A stretch of DNA of 60,000 nt from Lineus longissimus. Taxonomy: Eukaryota > Nemertea > Pilidiophora > Heteronemertea > Lineidae. The stretch lies in contig NC_088320.1 of assembly GCF_910592395.1 (NCBI RefSeq), positions 3,536,001 to 3,596,000 of the forward strand, read 5' to 3'. Made by a program: the position numbers and the translations under genes. Positions 13,701 to 27,373 of the stretch are shown here, in pieces (position 1 is the first letter of the stretch; each line of letters begins with the position of its first letter). The notes beneath the pieces were generated by a model. That model was not told the origin of the DNA. It saw nothing but the letters and a program-made list of their open reading frames with translations, and did not search any database.

Positions 13701-16700
13701 GTCACAAGGGCGACATTCCAAAACGATGCAATATGGACAGTCAATCAAACTGAAATTTATTGAATTTGAAGGACTTTACTACCAATGGTGGCAGCACTGA
13801 GCTCAAAAGACCCATTCAAGACAAACTGGAATTATGATCACACCACAGAATATCTGTCTGTGCAATACAGAGATGATAAAGCAAGATTTGTTAAGTCTCC
13901 CTTTCAAAACAATGGTCATTGCGCACAGCTAAACCTACAGTCGAAGCAACAGGAAGTAGTTTCGTAGATTTTCATCGCCCATGATACTAATAGTGACAGT
14001 TGTTGTGAAGCGCTTCGAGACATACCCAGGTCACTGCTACAGATACAAATTCCATCTCAATCGTTACGATATAACCGAGTCACTCTGCACCGGATTGACT
14101 CATTTACAGTCACGGCTGTCCTCGTCGCCACTTTTGGTAAAACCGACGACTTGTTCTGTGATTAATTGCCTGTAGCATTTGCTAATTATTCCAGGCAGGA
14201 TTACCACGAGATGCTAATTACCAGCGTGGCATTTACCATCTTAACATCGGCAAATACCCAGCAGAATTTGAAATGAAGTCGGGATTACTCCATCGTGGGA
14301 CTTAAACTTAACATTTTGCTGCAAAGCATCACAGATTGACAAATGGCCTTGAATTCAGCGAAGCAGGCTGCGCTATTGAGCCAATGTGTTTCTCATGATA
14401 TTGGACCAAGTACATGTACAACTGTAGACTGTGGATAGAAGCTACAATCCTCATACACAATAGGGGCATGAGAGTTATAGCAAATCCCACTCACAAAAAG
14501 GGCAGTGAAGTACTGCATGAACATGTATATTTTTTGTTGTGCTTGCAGAATGTAGCAACATGCACATGTATGAGACATTAGTGTGCAATAAATTATAAAG
14601 ATCTTTAGTGAAAATTGCGGATAAACATGTGGTTGTGGTAATAATAAATAAGAGTTAACAAATTAATGAAAGGAAATTTAAGATGAAAGTTGTGACACAA
14701 ATTTTGAATAAAATTTCTAAGGTGGCTATTTATATTTGTGTGTTAAAATCACTGATGAATTTGCTGTGCAGTGTTAGGCCTATACTATGGGAATAATATG
14801 ATAAGTTGCAAAGAGGCAAAATAAAACTATCAAACCTAATGTTGAGCCCCAAATAACATTGGAGACAAGATAATTCCAGCAATGATGGATTAAGCATTCC
14901 TTAGGATAGTTCTTCAGCCGATAGTCTATGTCCAATCTTCATTCGCATATGAGAAATACCACTCCCTATTAGAGAAAAGGAGGTCACTAATGCTCTCCAA
15001 ATGTTCATGCTGGGAACACCCTCACAATCAGCACATAAACTTTCCCAAAAATTGGACTAATTTTGCCAAAAATTATCAAGGGGTTTTTATCAAAAAATAT
15101 TTGTGCTCAAAGGAATTTTTCACTCCAGATTTTTTTGTAATACTCTGTATCTGTCATTTGGTAGGTACTTTGAAGGGACGGAAAAGTTACCTCAGGAGGC
15201 CAAGTTGGCATGTTTTTTAGTTCACAAGCAGATCTTCACCCTCCCATCACTAATCCCGGCCCTCCCATCACGCCCACCCAAATATTATCCTGCATGACAA
15301 CCAACGTGTGCACTAGACGACGGTGAAATGATCATCTATAATGATGATGAGCAACATGACAGAAGAGAGGGATGTATAGTTCACAGTATTTTTAGAAAAT
15401 ATGCCAGTTCTTAAAGGGGAACTTAAGGCAGGAGCTCGGAGATCCAATTGGCAAAATTCCTGGTGACTAATATCAAGTGCATAGTTATAGGGAAATGAGT
15501 CTGGTTTGACTTAGTGATAAAATATTCCTTTTGCAAGCAAGAATAGCGCAGTAACTTCCGTGAAATAGTAGAGACATCAGAGACATCATAGTACTTAACC
15601 AGGCCCACCTATCTCCCGAAGTTCATTTAGTGATATTGGGACACTGCCAGATTTCTCAACAAGAACTATAACATGGCGGTACTTCAAATCCAGCACTATT
15701 TTAAGCCAGTTATATGTTTCTGAAAATACTGTGAACCCATACAGCAGCAAACATAATAGGAGTAAAGCAAAGCGTAAAGCAACAGAAATAAGATAAAGCC
15801 TTTTTTCCAGGTGGCCCCAACTCCTAGGCCAGGTTTGATCCAGCCTCATGAACAGGAATGGAAGACCCCTGGATACAAGGTTGGAAGAAAAACAAAACGA
15901 CTTACCAGGGAGGGAATGAAGAATCGAGAATTTAGGTGGTCACATGACACTTACCATTTTGACCACATGATGATGATGATGAGCCAATGAGAGTAAGGGA
16001 TGAGGTCATGTGATGAAGAAATGACTTACCATTGGCTGGCGGGCAAGGCGAGTGGGAGTACTGAACTTAACTGATTAGAGTTGCAACTTCTGAACTAAAA
16101 GGATTCTAATTTGGGGTAAGTTTTTTCTCTCAAAATATCTGTTATTGTACCAATGTCACAGGAGCATTGGGTTTGACCAAGATCACTTCCAATGACATCT
16201 GTGTTCAGGGCTTACAACCCAGGCATCAGTTACGAATTTCAAAAGGAATAGAGACCATCCATAACAACTGGTTAAACTTCTTGATGAAGCGTTGTTCGAT
16301 GGATATTTTTAGCAACAATGTATTACAGATTGTTTTAGATATTGAAGCCATTTTTCTTGATTGTAAAGAAGAAGTTTCACTTTGATATTTTTTAGGACTT
16401 TCATTCATTTGTATCTGAATCGATGGCGTGACCTAATGCTTTTAGTTAAAATCAGTTCAGGAAGTCGCTGAGATTTTAAGTGTTGAGACAGCGAGTGGGC
16501 AAGGTCAAATTTTGAGATCATCACAAAGATTTCTACAACTTGCCAATCCTTTATCTGAACCAAGACCTTTTCATCTAAAAGCTTCTAAAAGTGCCACAAA
16601 TACTTGTGTTCAGGTAATGACAAACAAGCTGTTAACATTTTTGTGAAATTACAAATTTTGATCTCACCAAGTGAAAACTTAAGAAAATATGTGCGAGATT

Positions 16701-19700
16701 TAAAATGTGCTTTTCATTTCATCGGAAGTTTGCTTTTGCCTGAAGAAGAAGGACGTCGATGGCCTCACAATTCCAGTATGGCAAACTTGATGATGAATAT
16801 GTCGTACTGTGGTTTAGTGCAGAGGAAGGGGTAAAGATTGGTCAATGTCTGTCTCACTTGAAGTTGGCACTGCATAACGCCCTCAATTCGAACACTAGCG
16901 GACTTGCAGCTTGTTCTGCTATTCATCTGATGCAGAAGCCTATAAGCCAGGTGATTGGTATTGCTCAATAATCTGAGACGGTGAACAATGTCGGGCCAGC
17001 ACTCTCGTCAAGGAAGAGAGAAGGCCGATTGGTTGAGCGGTTTGATTTGTCCTAGTGACCCCTAGTGAGTGACATAGGAATCAAAAGGCCTTCTACCAAC
17101 AAGACCAGTCATCATTATTCCTTCCTTGTCCACAATACAGTGCTCTCCCATAATAGTTCGGCAATACAGACCACCTGAATCCCTCAATGAGCAGACCAAA
17201 TACCAACCAATTGAGTAGGAAGAAAATAGGAGGTGGAGTTATAAAATGACTAATCTATGCGTTATGTTTGATGGAGAAAAGATTTAGGAATGAAATGTTG
17301 ACTGAGAGCTTTTTGATAGTAAATAGGACAGCATTGATGAGTGTGTTGTAGAGAATAAGTGTGAAAAATACTATAAAACCTATAGTATGGAACACTGTTG
17401 AAGACCAGTCTTACTGGCAAACAATTCTCCAGAAGAATTTTTTCCATATCAGTTATTTGCATATACCATTACAATCATTTCCTTTCACTGGTCGTCTTGG
17501 TTGCACTATCTTGCTGCATAATGTACAAGACTTCGGATACTTCAAACTGCACCAAACTATATGATTATTATCAACTTAAATGTACATGACACAATGCTAC
17601 AGACCTTCTTATATGTTTGTTCTTTATAATTTTTAGGTCCTTATTTTACGTTTAGGTCTGTGAGTACTTTCGATGTTATTACGGATCAGACACAGGGTGT
17701 CCCGAAAAATGCAATCATTATTTCAAACCAGTCACCGATACTTCAAGATTTGGGACACAATTTTGAAATGCCGATAATACCGGGAAAGAGTCTCCTCAAA
17801 TGGAAGTTTCGGTGATGGAAAGATTTTGGATGTTTGATTTTTTTGATGCACCCTGTACTAATCGCTCTTTCAGCGATGAATATCAATTGAAGATGCATCG
17901 CATACCTAATTATGGGATGGAGGAGTGGGATGAAATATGAGGAACAGGTGGACAAGATTTTACTGCAATTCCCACACAGGAAAAGTTTTAATCAAACAAA
18001 CAATTTCAAACAGTGGGGGAGAAGTTTCAAATTTGGAAACGCTTGGAAACGATAGAGTTGAGGTCTACATGTTTTCTGACTGATATACATGTACATGTAC
18101 ATGCATGTTGTGAAAGGTCTAAGAAAGGTTGTGATCTAGTTCAAGTAATGGAGTCAAATCGAGTCCACCAACCCCAAAATGAAGAGGACAGATCACGGAA
18201 AAAGCAACAACGAAAACCCCACTCACCTGTGCGGCCACCACTACCACTGTCATGGCGAACGTGACCGAGGCCATGTAACTTCTCCGACAGGCCATGGATC
18301 TTCTCTGCTATACCATGATGCCGCTCACACTTATCCGCTATTTCTGCATTCTGGTGCGTGATCGGTGCACAAAGCGTTTGTGAGGCCTGAGCAGCGACGT
18401 CTTTGACATTAAAGTCCTTACCCATAGGTGGCGCCAGGGGTTTGTTTGGTTTCTTCATGAAGGAGCCGAACAAGTGTTGACTGAGGTCCTCGGGTATCTC
18501 CGCCTCGAGGTAGGTCATCATAAAGAGCTTGAAACCCTCATAGTCGATTGGCTGCAAAGAAGAATGAATCATGTCAGTACACGAGTGAACAGGATTTCAA
18601 ACAGAAAAGAAAACACTCAGAGGAAAAAAATTCTGCAATATAGCACTGCACAGACTATGATCCTGCAAAATAGCAATCATCATAAATTGAAAAGAAATTA
18701 GTTGCAGAACATGGACATTTCATTGATGACTGCCTTCTCTTAACAAACCAATTAGACGGAGACTGATTAGTGTCAGAAGCAATCCCATCGATTACCCACA
18801 GACTCCATGCTGACCACTCTTTACTCGCAGAAAAGATCATGCTTGCATGGAGGCAGACAACTGGAGCAACTACCATAAATTTGCTGCGATCTTCAAATTC
18901 TTTTGAGCCCAGGCTCTATAGGTACGCTAAATCATCAAAAGACCACTAGAAGGCCAATCTGCTTGATGTTTTTTGCCATATCCAGCTCCATGAGTATGAC
19001 CTCCAGGAGAGCGGTGGGACTTTTCTTCTCCACAACATTCCACAACAGGATAACTCCATGGTGAAATCAGTGGCCAAACAGTGCCTGACAGTGACACAAT
19101 ACTGTTGCCAGTGTCATCAAGTGCTGTTGAGATTCGTCCACATATTTTTATTCTGAATCGTTTTACATGGATGCTGGTACAATGTACTTATTATATTGGG
19201 AAAAGTCGAGCAAAATGTTAGTGCAAATACTGGCGACAGCCATTAGAGTCAGGCGCTGAAATCGACTAATGGCCAAGATGTAAAGCACATTAGGAATGAA
19301 CTCTGCAGGGTCAAAATATGGTTGTTGATGCTGGAAAATGTTGTAGAAGAGGGTCAAGATGACGTATACATGGTGGAGTACATTTGGTAGAATAACCTGA
19401 TGTGACGGATAGGGATCCTCTCTATACTAAAGGAGAATCTGGAGGAAGCTGTGAAAAAAACTACTTTGATGGGCCAACACTATTGGACGGTGAAATCTTC
19501 AGTTATCTCTGTTGGTCTGACTCTCAGTAAAAGAGCCAAACTCGGATGGGATTCATAGCCCTCAAACTGGAAATATGAATTTTTTCTTCTGTTGGGCTCA
19601 TAGGCCTCTTCATGACACCCAGTTCACCATGCAACAAGCTACATTGCAATCACTACAGCCCGCTCAAGTATTTGCAAAAGAAATTGCCGTCACTTTACAC

Positions 19701-22700
19701 AACTAATGACGATACTGTTCAGCCCAAAGTTTACTCTTGCTGTTGTTCAGACTGCAAGTATTGATCTGTGAAGCCCCGAAGTTGAGTGGAGCAGCCTAGT
19801 GTGCATGCAGAGTAGCTGGTGTGCATGCTAGTGTGCATGCAGTTTTGGTCGCACATCATAACGACACTCACAAACCACAGAGTATATCAGTCGGAATCAG
19901 AAATTGAGACAAGCGATTCAAACTGCGCCTCCAGGTTGGGACCGAGGAGCCAAGTCATAATCTGAACATGTACCCTTTTCCGCAGTATGGCTTTGATTGC
20001 CTGGGAATCTTTTTATGCATGATATTGGTAGGTATTAAAGTCCCCCACATTCGCCCAAGATCTTATGTACATGTACATGCATGCCACTTAGAGAGCGTTG
20101 ATAATCTGACATGTGGTGGTGACGTTGATCAGATATTGCTTCTTCCTATCACAAGAACGATCCAGTAAAGTGCTGCTTGAAACCGATATTGTCCCACTCT
20201 GCAAACAAGGCTACAGTGTCAAGTCAGAAAAAATATCATCAAATTGATATTAGTAAGCTTATACGACATTATAACGATGTGGGCACTCACATACCTTGTT
20301 TAATGAACGGATAAACAAGATAGTACTCCATAACCTCTGGATAAGCAAGCTTATCAAGTGTATTGCGATATGACTATCATCAAAGTCCCTTTCATTCAGA
20401 TAAACAATGGCTAATGCCGCACTTCTAAAGTGCAAAATACTGGAATGATTCTTGTTCCAGACATGTACTTTTACAAAATAACGAAAGGAGAAGGGCTAGG
20501 TCTTTGATTGACAAAGTCATAGAGGCCAAGGTCTTTGGTTAAGACATCTCATTAGCGGAAAAATCTTCACATCACTCACCACATTTAAAATAGCAAATCA
20601 CAAACTCACAAAGCGAGTAACCAGCATTCAACTGGCCGAGATCAACTGGGAGAGGAAAAACTTGTGTTTTTAGAGGATCTAAAGTGAAGAGTGAAGAAAG
20701 TGCAACAAGACTTGGGTGAAAACCGAAACAAAATTTTAGAGTAGAAAATTAGAACACTGGGGTAGAGGTTGGGCTGGCCCTACTGATCAATGGCCAGTAC
20801 ACAGCAGCTTTTAAAGTTTCTCGGCTGGCTTTATACCTGTACCCACAGCATGTTGGTTGAGTGCGTGGCATCCCTAGGACACGACTATATCAAATAGCTC
20901 ACAAATGCAATGCTGTTTCATTTGAAAAACACGTTGTTGATGCACAGCGCCTCCTTGATTGTCTCTGAATTACAGTGGAACCACCATTAGCGGACATCTC
21001 TCCATTAAGGACACTGGTTTTGGTCCCAAATTGGTTGTGTCCATTCAATTTGACCTATCTAATCAGGACACCTCTCTATTAAGGATAGCACTTGTCAGTC
21101 CTGAGGGTGTCTTTTTAAAATAGAAATGTTTTACGTAGTTTATATTCCAAGTAACATTAGGGTGAATCCATGAAGGCACAGGGGAGGGGTGCAAGGTGCG
21201 AAGGGCTGAAGCACTTTACTACTTTTTATTACAAGGGGTGCAGAATTAGTCCACTGGAACAATAAATCGGAAAAAGAATATGAATTTGGGGTCCCACTAG
21301 AGACAAGTTTGCATTTTGACAATGTTAACTACTAACTAAGGATTCACCCTTTGAAGATTTGATGATTTTTTAAAGCAATTTGAAATTCAAAATTGTAACA
21401 AAAACGAAAAAGCTGTTGACAGCTACAGGGATGAAAGTGGCAGAATCCATCAAACTGTTCAACAAAGACCACATGCGATTGATAGCTCACATAGTCAGTA
21501 TCATACTCCCAAGGCTTTATTCTCCTTTTTGCACTAGCATGATTTAAGGACAAAATAGTCATAGAGCAATCTTGTCCAACTTGACAAAGACAGTCTTCTC
21601 TTGTCCACCCACCTCATATCTTGGTTTGTCAAACGGAGGCCCCCCTGTTACACCTGACCTCAAAGTTCTGCAAATATCGCATATCATTCCATACTTGGAA
21701 ACATTATGGGAACTCCAACAAGACAAGACTGTAAACCACAACATTTTCGCACCTCTTTATTTTCACAAATTTTTTATTAGAAAAATTTATTAGATATATA
21801 GAAAAAATTTCGCTCTTTTTATTGGCAGATTACAAGATTTCTTACTTTTTTTCAAATCAAAACATGTTTTGCAATTTAGTTTTTCCAAAACTAGGTTATT
21901 TGCAAAATTTGTGAAAATAAAACGCTCGCTTTAATTGGGCGGTTCATACAGTATCGCTGTTACCCATCATGCCATTCCAGACAATACCTCCAAACTCTCA
22001 TCCCTGGCATTCAATCAAACAGAAACACGGTCCCAAGGCTGAAGCTGAGACCAATCAAATGCAAAAATAAAATTGATAAGATGAGCATGCAGTTTAAAGA
22101 GTGATTATGATTACTTGTAAACGACCTTGTTAATTAGTTTTAATCTTTCCACGGTCGACATTTCTCGCCGAAGCCGATGGTCGGGGCACTGCAAGGGTCA
22201 AAGGTCAAAGAACATACATTGAAATATGAGGCAAAGGCCACAATATGCAATGAACGGAAGCATGACATTTTTGTCCTGAAAGGTAAATCAATTAGAAATA
22301 ATAACATTGCTTACATCATCAAACAGAAGTCTGTCGGACAATGACTTGTTCTATTTTTACTTTTTTAGGTTTACATTTTCTCCTCTCTCTACCCAACATA
22401 CACGATTCAGAGATGGTTCACCAGTTTCTTGTCACCACAGAGATCCTGGGAGGCCAATTCAGGCAACAATGGGAAACTACTAAATGAACTTGCCAATCAG
22501 CCTCAGTGAAATGGATGTCACTGTGGATTCCAACACAGCACACTGGATTCCAAGACAGCACAATGGTTTCCAAGGAAACAACTTGGATTCCAAAACAGCA
22601 CTTGTTTCCAAGGCACTGGATTCCAAGACAGCACACTGGATTCCAAGGCAACAAACAAAACTCAAAACTGTGCTAAAATCTACCCAAGCAGTGATTTCCC

Positions 22701-25700
22701 AGCGGATCTGCCCAATAAAATGTGTTCAATCACTCCCTAGGTTAAAAAGGTAAGGCAATTCGGGCAGTGGAAGTGAAAGAGATTCTGTACACTATGATAC
22801 ATGAGTGACCCACGCACACCCAGGACAACCTGCGATCGATCGAGGCATTCAAAGACTGTCTTATAAACTGGGAACTCCATCAATCACTCTACCCATCTTG
22901 AATGAGGTTTAAATTGGGATATTTGCGGGAGTTGCAGGATGAGAAGCTGCTTGATGAGAAGACGTCCTGAGTGGTTACAGGTATTCACCAACTACCAAGT
23001 AGAATGCAGTCTCCAATCGATCACCCAAGGCCGAAGTCATGGAGACGAACCGTAGCTGTGCTCTAGTAGATGCCCAGCACTAAATAACAATATTAACATG
23101 GCCAGAGGAGCTTGATACTGATTGTGACTTCAGCAAAATTCATATCAATGTCAAATCTATGTACGTCCAACATGTCCAATGGTTGGAGCCAGAAAGTTTG
23201 TAAAAATTGCAAAATCTAAGCCCGAAGCTGTGCACAAGAAGCAGATATTAAGAATATAGCTGACTTACCCAGTAAAACATTGAAATAAAGCCTTATACTT
23301 TGTTTATCTGTTCTAACAACAACTTTTTTACAATCTGCCAAAGTTTCAAAATGCAATACACATTCACAACTCTGTCCGTTTAGTATCAGTACACTTTCAA
23401 TACTGTCTCGATCTCATTGATATTTCATGCTTTTAATATCAACGAGACGAGACAGTATTGAGCAAATGATGAAACCAACATCTGTTGAGTTTACAATCCC
23501 ATTGTCATAAACCGGCAACACATTTGTAAGTGGGCTATCGAAAGGCCTATAATTGTGCGTACGCCCATAGATAGTACACACACCCATCAATATCGCCATT
23601 GATTCATTCATAAAACTTAAGAGGGATGGACCCTCAAAGGTCTATTGAATGAACAGAATGATGGCGCCTTGTAGGTCTATATAGCATGATTCCTCGGGAG
23701 AATTAGGGCGGTAACAGACATGCCCGTCGCGGGTGTGTGTGGGGTGTGGGGGGGCTGGCTGGTACTTGCAAAATCACCAGAGAACAACCTAGCTGGCTGG
23801 CTGCCACGTATTTCACGGTGTAACTTTAAATTGAACACACAAGTACATGTGATCTCTTTCGACCTATCCCAGCTGCTTCGACAATACTAAATGCACTCAG
23901 CGATAAAAATAACAGCGTCAATGACCCGAAGTACGATTGCATCGATTTCTTCTCCATGTCATTCAGGCCTACCCATTGTATGGGACAAAGATACCATCAC
24001 TCTCGTCCTTTGTGTGGACTAAGATAGCCATCGAATGGCATGTGCGTGGGTGGGTGCATACAATGCGGAGGCAACTTTGTAATTTGATATATAATGCCAT
24101 TACGCCAATTTCATCATCGAGAAACATGTTGCTCTTTTGTTATATTGCTGATGTTTAGAATCTTCCCGACTTTATGTGTGTCAGTTGAGAACATGATTTG
24201 CAATCACATACTAGCGACCTCGCAGACATAGGTCCTCCAATCTAGACAGATACACAATTTGTTTTTCAAAGGACCATTTGATATTAAAAAGTCATCAGTA
24301 AGCTCTAGTTGCAGAGTATGCAACAACTGGACCAGATGAACGAATATTGACAGATCATGAAATTTTCATTGACCAAATATGAAATGTGTGGGTGGGCCTG
24401 ATCAGCTGATAGTGTGGTACTGTTGGCCAAAGATTTATGGAGAAAAGATAGGAAGAAAATGCACTGTGGCTTGCTGTTTAGTCCCATTTCGTCATAAACA
24501 TCCGCCATCAGAATCCTGGACCTTTGCCCATTCTAGTCACCATGATTGGTCACCAGAATAGTAACATGCAAAGACCTCAATCTCTGACAATTCTATTGAT
24601 AGAAATGCCAATTTTTACGCCAAAGAACAACACTAAAGATAATGATCTTTCTGAGAGATCAATGCTCCTTTAATACTATGATTTTGATGGGTTCTGAACT
24701 GCTTTTTATTAAATCTTGAACCGAAATCTTTTAGATCTATCAGAATTTTGTCCCAATCCATTCTGATCGATAAAATGGAGGATGCGGGAGTGGGCTTGCA
24801 TGGTCAGCTGCCGCAGACCCACACATGAAAGACACAATGGCAATACACCAACACGAAGGCGTGATATTGGATGGTGAGATATGTAGACCACCACAGGATC
24901 GTGATTGATTTCATCACGCCGTTGGGCTTTTATCAATATTCTTTTGTACGAGTCTGTCCAAGAGACGACTGAATGCACCGGGGGAAGAAAAGAGTTTCAA
25001 TTTATTTCGCAATGTTAGATACGTGGGCTGTCTTTTTCACTTTCAATCACCTAATAACTGGACAGATCTCTTTGGCTTGGCCTGGGAACTAAAGTTATTG
25101 TCTTGTCTCCGAGCTGGGGCGTTTAGTAGCATCAGATGCGAGGTCGGATATTGGTCGGCTCCCTAGAGCAATATCTTATTCATTGATAAGTTTATGAAAA
25201 GATGCTGATTGGTGCCATAAATAGAATGCGTACTGTATGTCGGGGAGAAACAAAGCTCAAGGGTACATCCGACCAGATGTGATATGACAAGAGATTTGTT
25301 TGTAGGCGTAGTTTTATTCAAATAAGCAATCCATCATGACTTGATGCCTTGGGCAACTCAATTGGCTCTGATTGACCTGTTTTTTTGCAGATACATGTGT
25401 AGGTTTAGATTAGGAGAGGTACTGCTCCTGAAAGATAGTGTACGTGACAATCGGACCTTACTTGGCACAACGACATTGGGGGACATAAATATCAATAGCA
25501 AATGCCGAGTAACATGATCTGTCATTCTTGCTCATGGTACCTTACTTAACTACCATACTGCATAACAGAAAGAAGAGGATGACGCATTCATACATGAACA
25601 CAACGCCAATATCAAGTTGTTATGGGAATAAAATTGATCAGATTCGTAATATGATTTGAAATATCTGGTTGCATTTGAAATAGACATAACTTTAAACTAT

Positions 25701-27335
25701 GCATTTTAAAATATGAGCTATCAATAAAATGTCATTTCTGATTTTTGAAACAAAAGATAAATTGTTAGTTGCTAAAATGTATTTGGTCTGCAGCTTATGC
25801 ACTGCCATCCTGAACCTCATGTTCTTACACTGCCTAGCCTCTGTATATCCAGAATTGTCTTTTTGCAGTCCAGCACAGCGCTATCCATGACCAGGAGCCC
25901 CAACAATGTGACTGGTTCATGTGACTTCCTCAATGTCGAGAAGTCGATGGAGACCATGTGAGGATCGAGTACACACAGGGTCCTCCCTATCCGGGGTCAT
26001 CTGAGTGACCTTTTTCTTCGATCTGTCACGCCAATCTGCCCACTACTATCATTACCATTACAGACCACACCCAACCTACACACGCCTCAGAACACGAAAA
26101 AAATCTATATGTCTTGGAATGGTGTTGTGTTCTTTGCGGCCCTACATACTGTACTACAGATTTGTTCGAATATATATCATTCAAAAGCTGCAGTATCCAG
26201 TGCATAGTGCACAGGTGCCAAACTGCTGTCAGACTTTCTTGCCGTTTTTGCACTGGGTATTGAGAGGAGAAAACACAAGTACAATGAAATGACCAGGGCC
26301 ATTGTGCTCACCTCATGTGGTGGAAAGATGGATAAAGAGCATGGTATTGTGTCATGTAGTGTTAGGTTTGATGTAGGTCCAAGCAATTACAATTTCCCCA
26401 AAATGGCCAATTTACAGTACATTCGACCTCTGTGACCTTGAAAAGTAGGTCAAATCAAAGAAGACCCGGGTGACTCATTGAATGGTTGTTAGAATTAGAT
26501 GTACCTATGGTATAAAATTGGTGCCAATCGGGCAAGTCATTACTAGGAATATTAATGGCATTTTGAAGAATTTAGGATTTGGCCCCCTCCCTGGAGGCCA
26601 AATGGCAAATCAGATCGCACCAAACTTCGGTACCTAAGATCACCTGACCAAGGGGTACATGTGTACTTAATTTGTGATCAATAGTCATTGCAGTTAAGAA
26701 ACGTGCCATAGTTACGGCCTGACGGCGAATTTACGCCATTTGACCTCTGTGACCTTGACAAGAAGGTCAAATTAAAAACCTGTTTGACATATACTGTATG
26801 GTGGTTAGATGTACCCATGATATCAATTTGGTGGCAATCGGGCAAGAAGTTAAGGAATAATCACATTTTTAAGGTTTTTGGATTTTGCCCCCTGGTGGTC
26901 AAGTGGTGAATCATATTGGACCAAACTTCGGTCCCTGAGATCACCTGACTAAGGGGTAAATGTGTACCAAATTTGGTATCAATAGTCATTGCAGTTTAGA
27001 AACGTGCCATCGTTACATCCTAACGGCCAATTTACACCATTTGACCTCTGTGACCTTGAAAAAGAGGTCAAATCAAAAACCCGGAGGATATATGATGCAC
27101 CTTTGCTAGAAGTACCTACCATATTTTTTTCAAAATTTCCCGACTATTATTAAGGGAGATATTGCATGTTTTCACTTTTAACGTTTGGCCCCCTGGTGGC
27201 CAAACCATGAAACGAATCGGACCGAAACTTGGTCTCTAAGGTGTCATTACATAAGGGTACATGTGTACCAAGTTTCAACTCAATAGCTCTAACAGTTACG
27301 AAACGTGCCCTGCTAACGGACGACGGACGACGACG

Positions 27336-27373
<38 letters not shown>

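Noticed and set aside
15901-16075. Three strong donor-like GTAAGT sites on the minus strand in a kinase intron
   Set aside because: With the available acceptor (near 16,060) the segments are 31, 106 and 155 bases, none a multiple of three, so none fits between the phase 1 neighbours.
22418-22753. Open frames with repeated peptide on both strands (for example [10 protein letters not shown])
   Set aside because: They arise from the 20-base minisatellite.
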